Of a stretch of DNA of 64,000 nt, positions 37,362 through 47,666 are shown piece by piece (position 1 is the first letter of the stretch; every line of letters begins with the position of its first letter). This DNA comes from Bryobacterales bacterium (lineage in GTDB: Bacteria > Acidobacteriota > Terriglobia > Bryobacterales > Bryobacteraceae): the NCBI GenBank assembly GCA_020847045.1, contig JADLCT010000048.1, forward strand, positions 36,256-100,255. The letters run 5' to 3'. The notes below the pieces were generated by a model that worked only from the letters and a program-made list of their open reading frames with translations, did not search any database and was not told the origin of the DNA. The translations under genes and the position numbers were made by a program.

Positions 37362-38261
37362 TCAGTACAACGGTGGCTCCCCGCCGGGCCGCGTCTTCCA
37401 GCGGCGGTGCATCCACAGCCACTGTCCCGGATGCTCGCGAATCACCTCTTCCAGGTGCGCGTGAATGCGGCGCGTGTCTGCCTCGGGATCGTCCGTGGCA
37501 TGGAATGCCGGATAGAACTTCAGGACATAACGCTGCTCGCCGTCCGACCAGAGCGCGAAACCGGGAATAATAGCGGCGCCGGAGTGGGCCGCGATTTTCG
37601 CGAACCCGGCCGGCACGCACGCCGGAATGCCGAAGAACGGCACGAAGACGCCTTCGCTGGCGGCGACGTTTTGATCGATCAGAATACCGACCGCCTCGTT
37701 GCGCGCCAGCGCCCGGAGGATGCCGCGCGCATAATCGCGTTTCTCGATGACGCGGTTTCCCGGGAGCGTCCGCAGGCGCGTGGCCTCGGCGTCGAGAAGC
37801 GGGTTGTCGAGCGCGCGCACCAGCACATGCATCGGCTCGGTGAGCAGACCATGGGCGAAGGCGCTCAACTCCCAGTTGCCCAGGTGCGCGGTGGCGAACA
37901 GCACGCCGCGCCCGGCGGCCTTGGCCGCATGAAAATGCTCCAGCCCGTCGTAACGGATCCATGTGGAAATGTTCTGGCCGTTCATCCGCGGCATGCGCGC
38001 GAGGGTAACCAGCAGCCGGGCCAGCGAACCGAAACTTTCGGCGGCGATCCTCTCGCGCAGGGCCTCCGGCGCATCCGGCAACGCCATGGCCAGGTTGCGG
38101 CGCGCCACGCGGCCAAGCTTCGGCGCCAGCAGGCGGAGTCCGGCGATATAGACGCGGGCCAGCGCGTAGGCTGCGCGCCGCGGGCCATGGGCAAGCGTGG
38201 CGAGCAGGAGGCGCACGGCCAGCCATTCCACACGGTTTCGGATGGGGCTGCGGCGTTTCAC
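37362..38261 (-). CDS. LpxL/HtrB-like lysophospholipid acyltransferase
   Basis: ATAHLGNWELSAFA (HX4E); LIDQNVAASEGVFVPFFG; GTG start at 38261 inferred. Confidence 0.83.
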   Translation of the reverse strand: MKRRSPIRNRVEWLAVRLLLATLAHGPRRAAYALARVYIAGLRLLAPKLGRVARRNLAMALPDAPEALRERIAAESFGSLARLLVTLARMPRMNGQNISTWIRYDGLEHFHAAKAAGRGVLFATAHLGNWELSAFAHGLLTEPMHVLVRALDNPLLDAEATRLRTLPGNRVIEKRDYARGILRALARNEAVGILIDQNVAASEGVFVPFFGIPACVPAGFAKIAAHSGAAIIPGFALWSDGEQRYVLKFYPAFHATDDPEADTRRIHAHLEEVIREHPGQWLWMHRRWKTRPGGEPPLY

Positions 38262-38289
38262 GTCGAACGGTTTATGTCCCCGGGTGAGT

Positions 38290-39417
38290 CTACTCGATCC
38301 AGCCGCCGCCCAGCACCAGATCACCGGCATAGAAAACCGCGGCCTGGCCGGGCGTGACCGCCCTCTGCGGTTCATCGAAAGTGATCCGCGCGCGGCCCTG
38401 TCCGGCGGGTTCGATCGTGGCTGCCGCCGGAATGTGCTTGTTGCGGATCCTCACGCCGGCGCGCACGGCGGCGTCCGGCCCGGCGATGGAAATCCAGTTG
38501 ATCTCCCTCGCGTGAAACGTGGCGCGCAGAAGCTCCTCGTTCGAGCCCACGGTGACGCGCCGCGCGGCGGGGTCGGTGGCGATGACATAGAGCGGCTCCG
38601 GCGCCGACACGCCCAGCCCCTTGCGCTGGCCAACGGTGAAATGGTGAACGCCGCAGTGCCGCGCCAGCACGTGTCCATCGGTGGACACCAACTCACCCTG
38701 CCCGGCGGGCGCCTCTCTGCCCTGCTCGCGCAGATAGGCCTCCAGAAATGCCGCGTAGTCGCCGTTCGGCACAAAACAAATCTCCTGGGAATCGTTTTTT
38801 TCCGCCGTCGGCACTTCCAGTTCCCTGGCCAGGTCGCGCACCTCGCTCTTACGCATGTGGCCCAGGGGAAACAGTGTGCGGGAGAGCTGCTCCTGCGTCA
38901 GTCCCCACAAGAAGTAGGTTTGGTCCTTCGTTTCGTCCACGGCGCGCAGCATGAGCCAGCGGCCGGAGGGCTCGTCCCAGGAGATGCGGGCGTAATGTCC
39001 GGTGGCCATGCGGCGGGCGCCCACCCCTTCGGCCATCTCGAGAAACCGGTCGAACTTTACGAACTGGTTGCACAGCGTGCAGGGAACCGGTGTCCGCCCC
39101 GCCAGATACTCTTCGACAAACGGGCGCACGACGCTCTGCTCGAAACGGTCCTCGAAATTCACGACGTAGTAAGGGATGCCCAACTGCCCGGCCACCCAGC
39201 GGGCATCGTAGACGTCATCCAGCGAACAGCACCGCCCCGTAGCCCCCTCGACGGCGATCTCCGGCAGCCGCCGCTGGTTCCAAAGCTGCATCGTCATGCC
39301 GGCCACCGCGTGCCCATCCCGGTGCAGCAGCGCGGCCACGGTGGAGGAATCGACGCCGCCGGACATGGCCACGGCGATCAGCTCGCGCTCATCCGGAGAG
39401 TGCTGTGGAGCGCTCAC
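38290..39417 (-). CDS. mnmA: tRNA-specific 2-thiouridylase MnmA
   Basis: VAMSGGVDSSTVAALL PP-loop; TPVPCTLCNQFVKF; DQTYFLWGL. Confidence 0.95.
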   Translation of the reverse strand: MSAPQHSPDERELIAVAMSGGVDSSTVAALLHRDGHAVAGMTMQLWNQRRLPEIAVEGATGRCCSLDDVYDARWVAGQLGIPYYVVNFEDRFEQSVVRPFVEEYLAGRTPVPCTLCNQFVKFDRFLEMAEGVGARRMATGHYARISWDEPSGRWLMLRAVDETKDQTYFLWGLTQEQLSRTLFPLGHMRKSEVRDLARELEVPTAEKNDSQEICFVPNGDYAAFLEAYLREQGREAPAGQGELVSTDGHVLARHCGVHHFTVGQRKGLGVSAPEPLYVIATDPAARRVTVGSNEELLRATFHAREINWISIAGPDAAVRAGVRIRNKHIPAAATIEPAGQGRARITFDEPQRAVTPGQAAVFYAGDLVLGGGWIE

Positions 39418-40571
39418 CGCACCACCTCCGAATGCGCGGGGGAGAGTGCGCGCAGCCGCGCCACGGCCTCCGCGGCAGCCTCCAGAAGCAGGTCCACCTG
39501 CTCCGCGGTATTACCCAAACCCAGCGAGAATCGCACCGACGAGCGCGCCTGTTCCGGGCTGAGACCCATGGCCAGCAGTACATGCGACGGCTCGGTGGAC
39601 CCGGACGAACACGCCGCTCCCGTGGACACGGAGAAGCCGCGCAGATCCAGGGCGATCACGAGCGACTCCGCCGCGATGCCGTCGAAGGCCACGTTCGTCG
39701 TGTTCGGCAGGCGCGCCGCCTGTCCTGCGTTCACATGCGCACCGGGGATCCGGGCCAGCAGCCCCTGCTCCAGCCGGTCGCGCAACGGCGTCACATCGGG
39801 CCGCTCCATCGCGACAGCCGCTCCCAGAGCCGCGGCCAGCGTCACGGACTCGGTGCCCGCGCGCCGCCCACGCTCCTGCCGCCCGCCGTGCAGCAGGGGC
39901 GCCAGCACCGTTCCCGTCCGCGCATAGAGCGCGCCACACCCCTTGGGCGCGTTCAGCTTGTGCGCGCTCACCGAGTAGAAATCCACGCCCGCGCTCACCG
40001 GAGAAAAGGCGAGCTTTCCCGCTGCCTGCACGCCATCGGAATGGAACAGCACGCCGGCCTCGCGCGCCATGGCGGCCATTGCGGCGATCTCCTGCACGGC
40101 CCCGGTTTCGTTGTTGGCGTGCATCACCGAGGCGAGCACGGTGTCCTTCGTCAGATGCCGGCGAAACTGTTCGGGGCCGATCACACCCTGCCGCGACGGT
40201 TGCAGGTAGGTGACGGCCACACCCTCGCGTTCCAGTTGCGCGCAGGCTTCGAGAACGGCCGGATGCTCGATGGCCGTCGTCAGCACATGCCGGTCCCGCC
40301 GCGTGCTGGCCCGCACGCCGCCCAGCACGGCCAGGTTCGCGGCTTCGGTGCCGCCACTGGTGAAGACGATCTCCTTGGGCGAGCACCCGAGAAACCGGGC
40401 CACCTGAGCCCGCGCCTCCTCAAAACACCGCCGCGCCCGCTGTCCATCCTGATGCAGCGAGGAGGGATTGGCCCAGGCGTCCTCCATGGCGAGCGACACG
40501 GCCTCGCGCGTGACGGGCGCGATGGGAGTGGTCGCGTTATGATCGAAATACCAACGGGTGTCGCTGCGCAT
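39414..40571 (-). CDS. Cysteine desulfurase (NifS/IscS family)
   Basis: YFDHNATTPI, HANNETGAVQEI, SVSAHKLNAPKGCGALY, STGAACSSGSTEPSHVLLAMG; overlaps mnmA. Confidence 0.93.
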   Translation of the reverse strand: MRSDTRWYFDHNATTPIAPVTREAVSLAMEDAWANPSSLHQDGQRARRCFEEARAQVARFLGCSPKEIVFTSGGTEAANLAVLGGVRASTRRDRHVLTTAIEHPAVLEACAQLEREGVAVTYLQPSRQGVIGPEQFRRHLTKDTVLASVMHANNETGAVQEIAAMAAMAREAGVLFHSDGVQAAGKLAFSPVSAGVDFYSVSAHKLNAPKGCGALYARTGTVLAPLLHGGRQERGRRAGTESVTLAAALGAAVAMERPDVTPLRDRLEQGLLARIPGAHVNAGQAARLPNTTNVAFDGIAAESLVIALDLRGFSVSTGAACSSGSTEPSHVLLAMGLSPEQARSSVRFSLGLGNTAEQVDLLLEAAAEAVARLRALSPAHSEVVR

Positions 40572-40595
40572 GCCGGCGGGCCTTCCTTCATTCTA

Positions 40596-41390
40596 ATGCC
40601 CATCGTTACCCTGACCACGGATTTCGGACTGGCCGGCCATTATGCCGGCGTCCTCAAAGGCGTCATTCTGGACATCGCTCCCCGCGCGGTCCTTGTCGAC
40701 ATCACGCACGAGGCGCCCGCCTACGGCATTGGCGAAGCCGCTTACCTGGTGGCTGAATCCTGGCGCTGGTTCCCCAAACGGACCGTGCATCTCGTGGTAG
40801 TGGACCCCGGCGTGGGCAGCGCGCGCCGTCCGATTCTGTTGGAGGCCGATGGCCACCTGTTCGTCGCTCCCGACAACGGCGTTCTGGCGCAGGTGTACGC
40901 GGGTCCCAAGGCCGCGGTCAAGGTGAAGGTGCGGCACATCACCAATGCGAATCTCTTCGGCGCGGGCGCGAGCACAACTTTTCATGGCAGGGACATCTTT
41001 GCTCCAGTCGCCGCCTATCTCGCCAAAGGCGGCCGGCCGGCACAGGCGGGTCCGCTGATCGAGGATTACCTGCGGCCTCACGCGGGCGCTCCGGTAAGAA
41101 CCGGACACCGTGTGTGGCAGGGACAGGTGCTGTGCGTGGACCGCTTCGGCAACCTGATTACGAACTTCCTGGAAAGCGAGTTCCCGGCCGTGCGCACGCG
41201 TCCGTTCGTATTGATTCCCGGCATCACGCGCGTGGAAAAGCTCGTGGACCACTACGCCGAAGCCGCGCCGGGCGAAGTGGTGGCCATCATCGGCAGTTCG
41301 GGCTACCTGGAGGTTTCGGCCAACCAGGCATCGGCGGCCCGGATTCTGGGAGCGGGCGTTGGGGCGCCGGTCGAACTGACCATCTACTGA
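40596..41390 (+). CDS. SAM hydroxide adenosyltransferase family (DUF62) protein
   Basis: ITLTTDFG-type start (IVTLTTDFGLAGHYAGVLKGVI), VVDPGVGSARRPI, APDNGVLAQV, DRFGNLITN. Confidence 0.88.
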   Translation: MPIVTLTTDFGLAGHYAGVLKGVILDIAPRAVLVDITHEAPAYGIGEAAYLVAESWRWFPKRTVHLVVVDPGVGSARRPILLEADGHLFVAPDNGVLAQVYAGPKAAVKVKVRHITNANLFGAGASTTFHGRDIFAPVAAYLAKGGRPAQAGPLIEDYLRPHAGAPVRTGHRVWQGQVLCVDRFGNLITNFLESEFPAVRTRPFVLIPGITRVEKLVDHYAEAAPGEVVAIIGSSGYLEVSANQASAARILGAGVGAPVELTIY

Positions 41391-41417
41391 GCCCGCGCGC
41401 CCGCGTATTCTGCCAAC

Positions 41418-41768
41418 TTACTTCGAACCAGCGGAGGAGTTACCCGAGGAGGAAGAGGAGCTGCCCGAAGTGGAGGAGCCGCTGCCGGAGGTGTTCGTGG
41501 CTGCGGGCTTGGATTCCGTGGACGGCGATGAACTCTCCGTCTTGGACTCCGAGCCACCGTTCGCTTTGGCGCCACCCTTGCCGCTGCCGGACTTGGCGTA
41601 ATCCGTGATGTACCAGCCCGTGCCCTTGAACTGAAGCGCCGGCGAACTCAGCAGCCGGCGGACCGCGCCGCCACAATCGGGATGAACCGTGAGCGGTTCA
41701 TCGGAGAACTTCTGGATCACCTCGAAGGTTTTCCCGCAATCATTACATTGATATTCGTAGAGAGGCAT
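41418..41768 (-). CDS. FmdB-family zinc ribbon protein with Ser/Gly-rich tail
   Basis: MPLYEYQCNDCGKTFE...HPDCGG; tail GSGSSTSGSSSSSSGNSSAGSK. Confidence 0.87.
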   Translation of the reverse strand: MPLYEYQCNDCGKTFEVIQKFSDEPLTVHPDCGGAVRRLLSSPALQFKGTGWYITDYAKSGSGKGGAKANGGSESKTESSSPSTESKPAATNTSGSGSSTSGSSSSSSGNSSAGSK

Positions 41769-41804
41769 CGCTGCTTCTTATTGTCTCCCTTGGTGGTGAA
41801 AACT

Positions 41805-43097
41805 CTATTCCTGCGGCGGAGAAGGCACTCCCAGCGGCGTGTTCGGCCGCGCCGGGACGTTGCCGCTCGCGCCCGTGGCGCCGGAGGATGACACACTCGC
41901 CTTGCCCTTCACCAGCACCTCGATCGCGGTCTTCAACTGCACATCCTCGCCCGCCGGCGCGGGCGCCGGGGCCGCTTGCGTCGTCTCGTCCTCATCGGCA
42001 GCCGCGGCATCCGGTTCGGCCACCGGAACGCTGGGCGTCACTCCGTTATCCTGAATCGCCTTCCCGGCGGTGTTGTAGTACTTGGCCACCGAGAGGATCA
42101 CGGCGCTGCCGTCGTCCATGGTGAGAGCCTTGCGCAGAGCCGCGTCGCCATACGTGCGTTCGCCCACCACCTCGGCGCGTTTGTTCTCACCCAGCGCATT
42201 GGCGGCGATCTCGGCTCCGCCGGCCGTGCCACGATTGATCAGCACGACGAGGGGTGATTTCCAAACCGCTTTGCCAGCCTCGGCTGTGAAGTCCTGCCGG
42301 GGCACCTTCTGCCCCTGCAAATAGCCCATGGAGCCCTTCTCCAGGAACAGGTTGGCGAGCGCCAAGCCCTCTTCCGCGTCGCCGTACGCATTATCGCGCA
42401 GGTCGAGCACCAGCTTTTGGACGCCCTGCTTGGCGGCTTCGGCCAGCTTACCGGCAATCTGTTTGGACTTGCCCGCCTCCAGGCTGTGAATCTGCAGCAC
42501 GCCCACGCCGTCGCCCTTTATTTCCAGCTTGGCGGCGGGCAGCTTCAGAGGCTCGCGGATCAGGGGCACCTTCACCGCCTCGGTTCCACGCCGCACGCGC
42601 ATCACCGTCAACTCGAGGGTCGAGCCCGGCGCGCCTTCCAGCAGCATTTCGGCGTAGGCCAGCGGCATGTCCCGCGTGCCCACACCGGCAATGGTTTCCA
42701 GTACATCCCCCGTGGAAAGACCCGCCTTGGCCGCCGGCGAATCCGGTACGGCGTCCACAACGCCGACATAGCCGAATCGGCGCGACAGCACCAGGCCAAC
42801 GCCGGCATGCTTGGACTGTTTGCTCGCCAGGTATTGCTTGTACTGATCGGCGCTCAGGTAGCTGGCATAAGGATCCACCGATTCCAGCAGCCCGTTCAGA
42901 GCCCCCAGCGTGACGCTCTTCATGTCGGGCTCTTCCACGTAATCGCTCTTGATGCGTGAAATCACTTCAGTGTACACGCCGAAGTGACGATAGGCGTCCT
43001 GTGCATCCTCACTGCCGCCCAGCAGCGTGCCGATCATCAGCGTGGCCAGCAAAATCGTGGACAGCGTGACAACGATCAGTTTCAAACGGTGGTGCAT
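41805..43097 (-). CDS. S41-family C-terminal processing peptidase (CtpA-like)
   Basis: PDZ region GDVLETIAG; LVLDLRDNAYGDAEEGLALA; VVLINRGTAGGAEIAANAL; GERTYGDA. Confidence 0.9.
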   Translation of the reverse strand: MHHRLKLIVVTLSTILLATLMIGTLLGGSEDAQDAYRHFGVYTEVISRIKSDYVEEPDMKSVTLGALNGLLESVDPYASYLSADQYKQYLASKQSKHAGVGLVLSRRFGYVGVVDAVPDSPAAKAGLSTGDVLETIAGVGTRDMPLAYAEMLLEGAPGSTLELTVMRVRRGTEAVKVPLIREPLKLPAAKLEIKGDGVGVLQIHSLEAGKSKQIAGKLAEAAKQGVQKLVLDLRDNAYGDAEEGLALANLFLEKGSMGYLQGQKVPRQDFTAEAGKAVWKSPLVVLINRGTAGGAEIAANALGENKRAEVVGERTYGDAALRKALTMDDGSAVILSVAKYYNTAGKAIQDNGVTPSVPVAEPDAAAADEDETTQAAPAPAPAGEDVQLKTAIEVLVKGKASVSSSGATGASGNVPARPNTPLGVPSPPQE

Positions 43098-43347
43098 CTG
43101 GCGCTCCCTTGGGAGTAGTCTCGTCCGGGCGTGGCCGGACGGAGCGAAGTCCCTCTTCTGGCCCAAGTATAACAGACGCGCGAACGGGGGAAACGGTTAA
43201 GTAATTGTTTTTGCTTGTGAAAAGGGGACTGGACCCGGTCCAAAGGGAAGGCGGCGCGGCGAGGGGAGGAGTCTGCATTTCGCGGGGGTGGAGATCGAAT
43301 TCCAACTAAAGGTTTTCCCGCGCACCGCCGATCAAGCCACTGGAGAT

Positions 43348-45885
43348 ATGCGGCTACCTATCACTACAACGGACGCCCCCGGGGGCGGAACGCGCGGCAG
43401 GACGGCGGGCATCCGGGCCGGAACGCTGGCGCTGTACGCGGCGGCGCTGACGGCCGGCATGTGGGCGCAAACCACGCCTCCAGGCGGACAGCAGGTGGTG
43501 GTAAAAGGCGGCGATCCGCGGGTCGTCTTCTATGTGGATGGGGCGGAATACCGCGGCTCGGCCGGGTTCTTCTGGCCGTTGGGAAGCAAACACATACTCA
43601 GCGTTCCGGTGCGCCTGATCGACGCCGACAACGGCCACGGCCGCTGCCAGTACTCGGTGCCGGACTTCGCCTCCCGCTTCTGCGACTTCACCTGGAAGGA
43701 AAGTACGGGCCTGCTGCAGGCCAGCCAGGACCGCTACCAGACCATTACCGTGGGCCCTGGCACGACCTCCTACGAGTTGCAGTATCAGACGGAGCATAAA
43801 ATCACGCTGATCTTCGCCAATTCTTACTCGGGGAACCCGCAGACCCCCGAGAACGGCATCTCTTGCGGCGCGCCCGGCACCCCAGTGGGCAGTGCTTTTC
43901 GTGTGGGGGCGGTGGTGATCGGCGGCAACTGCTATTTGAGCAACGCCTCCTTCTGGCTGCCTGGAGGCGAAGTCCCGCTGAATGCCTACCCCTTCCCCGG
44001 ATTTGTGTTTCAGGGCTGGTCGGTGAACCGGGCGCCGGGCAACTACTTGGGCAAGATCCTGGTGAACCAGCCGATCACGCTGGTGCCCCGCTTCACGCCC
44101 GCCAAACGGCTGGCGATGCGCACGATTCCGGAGGAATTAAAGGTGCGTGTGGACCGCGTTGAGACCGGCACGCCCGGAAGCGGAGCGCCGTGCGCCTTCT
44201 GGGGTGAGCAGGTGCCGTACACGAATCCCACCATTCCGCCGCTGTGTATCGGCGAGTATGATCTGGCGCCCGATTCGCGGCACATCATTGGCGCACCCAG
44301 CCCGCAGATGGACCGCCACGGCAAAATCTGGGTGCTGGACAAGTTCAGCAACGGTGAAACCTCGGACTTCATCTACCAGGTGGGCGCCATTACCACGAAC
44401 AATCAGCACGAGACGATCACGGCGATCTTCGCGCCGGGCGTTTCGACCTCGATCACAACCAAGCCGGCCGGTCTGAAGGTGGTGATCGACGGGCGCGACA
44501 ACTGGCCGGCAAACTATTTCGTCTTTGCGGCGGGGAAAAAGATCGTCGTCTCGGCCCCGGCCGAGCAGACCGACGCGCGCGGCCGCCGGTATATCTTTAA
44601 GGGCTGGTCCAACGGCGGCGAAGCGACGCAGGAGTTGACCGTGCCGGACCAGGCCAACGGGCTCGCCTTCAGCATCGTGGCCGAATATGAGCTTTTGAGC
44701 CAGTTGACCATCAAATCGAATCCCTACGGCGCGCCGGTGACCGTGGATGGCGCGGCCTGCGAAACGCCTTGCACGATCAACGCCCGCGAAGGAACGTCTG
44801 TCTCGATCGAGGCTCCCAACTCCCACATGCTGAGCGACGTGCACCGCTTCCAGTTCGCCGGATGGGCTGACGGAGCCGGCCGGGAACGCAGCTTCACGCT
44901 GAGCGGCGTGGAAACGCAGACCCTCACGGCCAACTTCAGTACAGCCTACCGGCTGCGAACCGCCACCGACCCCGATGGCGCGGCGCAGATCCTCACCGAC
45001 CCGGCCAGCCCGGATGGCTTCTTCGTGGGTGGTACGTTTGTCACCGTCACCGCCAAAGCCGGCCCCGGCTACAAGTTCCGGCGCTGGTCAGGCGATGTGT
45101 CGGGGGCCTTCACCTCGGCCACGCTGACGGTTTCGGGCTCACGGTCGGCCGTGGCGTCTTTCGACAAGGTTCCCTACATCCCCGAAACCGGCGTTCGCAA
45201 CGCCGCCGCCGAACTGCCTGCGAACACCGTGGCGCCGGGCTCGCTCATCTCCATCCTCGGCGAGAATCTGGCCGCCGACTATGTGGCCGGACCTTCGAAT
45301 CCGCTCTCACAGAGCGTAGGCGATGTAAGCGTGCTGGCGGCCAACCGCATTCTGCCGCTCGTCTTCGTGTCGCCGCAGCAGATCAATGCGCTCTTACCGC
45401 TCGACCTGGAACCCGGCGAGTATGAGCTGACCGTGAAACGGGCCGGCGCGGCCGACGTGACAGGCAAATTCACCGTTGCCGCCGTCGCGCCTGGTCTCTT
45501 CCACAAAATGGTCGAGTCCAACGCCTGGGCCATGGCCTCGCACGCCGACGGTACGGCCGTGGATGCCGAGCATCCGGCCCTGCCCGGAGAGACGATTTCG
45601 CTCACAGGCACCGGCTTTGGCCGCTACCAGCCGAACATGCTGGACGGCTTCGCCTTCCCGCCGGCTCCTGAATTTCAGGTGGCCGCGCCGGTGGAGCTAT
45701 GGAGCGGAGAAATCGCCATCGCCGTGAAATCGGCGGCCGGTATCGCCGGACAGGTGGGCACGGTGGGAGTGCGTTTCGTGGTGCCCGCAGGCACGCCGGC
45801 CGGACCCTTGGCGCTCACTGTGAAAATCGAGGGCGTCAGCAGCAACACCGTGCTTGTGCCGGTGGCGGCGCCGCCTGCGCCGTAG
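43348..45885 (+). CDS. Large secreted protein with repeated beta domains and TIGR03437-like C-terminus
   Basis: Signal peptide; repeated GWS/GWADGA modules; VRNAAAELPANTVAPGSLISILGENLA...FVSPQQINALLPLDLEPG C-terminal family. Confidence 0.8.
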   Translation: MRLPITTTDAPGGGTRGRTAGIRAGTLALYAAALTAGMWAQTTPPGGQQVVVKGGDPRVVFYVDGAEYRGSAGFFWPLGSKHILSVPVRLIDADNGHGRCQYSVPDFASRFCDFTWKESTGLLQASQDRYQTITVGPGTTSYELQYQTEHKITLIFANSYSGNPQTPENGISCGAPGTPVGSAFRVGAVVIGGNCYLSNASFWLPGGEVPLNAYPFPGFVFQGWSVNRAPGNYLGKILVNQPITLVPRFTPAKRLAMRTIPEELKVRVDRVETGTPGSGAPCAFWGEQVPYTNPTIPPLCIGEYDLAPDSRHIIGAPSPQMDRHGKIWVLDKFSNGETSDFIYQVGAITTNNQHETITAIFAPGVSTSITTKPAGLKVVIDGRDNWPANYFVFAAGKKIVVSAPAEQTDARGRRYIFKGWSNGGEATQELTVPDQANGLAFSIVAEYELLSQLTIKSNPYGAPVTVDGAACETPCTINAREGTSVSIEAPNSHMLSDVHRFQFAGWADGAGRERSFTLSGVETQTLTANFSTAYRLRTATDPDGAAQILTDPASPDGFFVGGTFVTVTAKAGPGYKFRRWSGDVSGAFTSATLTVSGSRSAVASFDKVPYIPETGVRNAAAELPANTVAPGSLISILGENLAADYVAGPSNPLSQSVGDVSVLAANRILPLVFVSPQQINALLPLDLEPGEYELTVKRAGAADVTGKFTVAAVAPGLFHKMVESNAWAMASHADGTAVDAEHPALPGETISLTGTGFGRYQPNMLDGFAFPPAPEFQVAAPVELWSGEIAIAVKSAAGIAGQVGTVGVRFVVPAGTPAGPLALTVKIEGVSSNTVLVPVAAPPAP

Positions 45886-45921
45886 CCCCTGGCGCCAACA
45901 GCGCTCCGGGCGGGTCTGCGG

Positions 45922-47181
45922 CTACAGCGGCAGAATCTCTTCCCGGTCCGGGTTGTAGTTGAGACGGCGCTTCTGCACATAGGAGATGTTGCCCAGGTGC
46001 GAAGCCGCCGCAGAGCGGTGGCCGATGTACACGTCACCGTTGGGGCGCGCGCGCGAAACAACGCAGTCCAGGAAGTTCTGCACGTGGTCCAGCGTAAGCT
46101 GGTCAGCGCGGTTCTCCTCGACTGGAACAACATAGGTCTCCGGAGCCGCATTGCGCGGCTCGGCCGGATAGAACTCGTACTTCGACCGGTCAATCCACAA
46201 CCGTCCCTGCGTGCCGCAGATCTCCACGGCCGCGCCGCGGATGCCGGGGGCCAGCGTCGCCTCGAAGGTGCAAGTGAAATCGCCGCCGTACTCCAGCAGA
46301 ACGTTAATCGTGTCCGGGGCCGTGCGCCCATCCTTGTAGTTGTAGATGCCGCCCGCGGCCACGCCCGAGGTGGGGTTGTCGCGTCCGAGCAGCATATGCA
46401 CCACGTCCACCCAGTGGGTGAACAGGTCGGTCACCTGGCCGCCGCCGAAGTCGAGGTAGGCGCGGAAATTGTAGTACTGCTGCGGATCGTAGTCGCGCCA
46501 CTTCACCGGACCGAGATAGCGCGCCCAGTCCAGGTTGGACGGCAGGCTCTGGAGCGAAGCCGGAGCGCGCCGCAGGTGGTAGGTGTTGCCGTGCCACCAT
46601 GTGCGCGCCAGCGTCACCTTGCCGATTCTGCCTGAGTCGATGTACAGCTTTTTGGCCTGGATGTAGTGGCGGCCGGAGCGCTGCTGCATGCCCACCTGGC
46701 AGACACGGTTGTTCACGCGCGCCGCCTTGACAATCCGCGGCCCTTCCTCGATGGTCAGCGTGAGCGGTTTTTCAACATAGACATCCTTGCCGGCGTGCAA
46801 GGCATCCATGGAGGTGCGGGCATGCCAGTGATCGGGCGTGGCGATCAGCACGGCGTTCAGCTCCTTCATCTCCAGCAATTTGCGGTGATCGGTGAAGGTC
46901 TTGGCCGAGGCGGCGGACTGCTTGGCCAGATCAATTTGGTTGGCGTAGATGTCGCACACCGCGCCGACGTCCACACGGTTGGTGGCCAGAAAGCGTCCCA
47001 TCACATGGCGGCCCCGCTCGCCCACGCCGATCACGCCCAGGGTAAACCGTTCATTGGCCCCCATAATGCGCATGTAGGAACTGGCCGTGAATCCTGCGGC
47101 GGCGCGCGTGACGCCCGCCAGAAGTGCCCGGCGGGAGGGACGGACGGAAACCCCGAGGGAGCGATTATGGGCGGTTTGCAT
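45922..47181 (-). CDS. Gfo/Idh/MocA-family oxidoreductase with Tat-like signal
   Basis: LGVIGVGERGRHVMG, LIATPDHWHARTSMDALHAGKDVYVEKPLT; N-terminal SRRALLAG. Confidence 0.92.
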   Translation of the reverse strand: MQTAHNRSLGVSVRPSRRALLAGVTRAAAGFTASSYMRIMGANERFTLGVIGVGERGRHVMGRFLATNRVDVGAVCDIYANQIDLAKQSAASAKTFTDHRKLLEMKELNAVLIATPDHWHARTSMDALHAGKDVYVEKPLTLTIEEGPRIVKAARVNNRVCQVGMQQRSGRHYIQAKKLYIDSGRIGKVTLARTWWHGNTYHLRRAPASLQSLPSNLDWARYLGPVKWRDYDPQQYYNFRAYLDFGGGQVTDLFTHWVDVVHMLLGRDNPTSGVAAGGIYNYKDGRTAPDTINVLLEYGGDFTCTFEATLAPGIRGAAVEICGTQGRLWIDRSKYEFYPAEPRNAAPETYVVPVEENRADQLTLDHVQNFLDCVVSRARPNGDVYIGHRSAAASHLGNISYVQKRRLNYNPDREEILPL

Positions 47182-47221
47182 GTGCGAATTTTATCAGCAG
47201 AAACACACTGCATGGGTAGGG

Positions 47222-47659
47222 ATGAAGACCGGTATGAAGTTCGCGATTGTGCTGCTGGCGCTGGCCGGGACGCTCGGGGCGGCGGACCCCAAACCGGCGG
47301 CGCGGCCGGCGGCGGCCCAGGCCCCCGCCAAGGCCAAGGCGCCCGGACGCGCCGACTCCGACATTGAGGCTGACATCCGGCAACGCTTCAGCCGGTCAAA
47401 GATCGCCGAGGACCGCTTCACCGTGAAAGTACGTGGCGGCGTGGCGCTGATCGAAGGCAAAACCAACGTGATGCAACGAAAGGGAGTCGCCACGCGGCTG
47501 GCGAAGCTGGGAGGCGCGCGCCGCGTGGACAACCAAATTCAGATCTCGGCGGAGGCGCGCGCGGCCGCGGCGGCCAGGCTGGACAAAGCCAGGACGCGGC
47601 GGACGGGCCAATCCGTCGAGCGGCGGCGCGTGCAACCGGCGGCCCGGTTGTCGCCGTAA
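47222..47659 (+). CDS. Secreted BON-domain protein
   Basis: MKFAIVLLALAGTLGAA signal; DSDIEADIRQRF...VKVRGGVALIEGKTNVMQRKGVATRLAKLGGARRVDNQI. Confidence 0.75.
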   Translation: MKTGMKFAIVLLALAGTLGAADPKPAARPAAAQAPAKAKAPGRADSDIEADIRQRFSRSKIAEDRFTVKVRGGVALIEGKTNVMQRKGVATRLAKLGGARRVDNQIQISAEARAAAAARLDKARTRRTGQSVERRRVQPAARLSP

Positions 47660-47666
47660 TGCCGTC

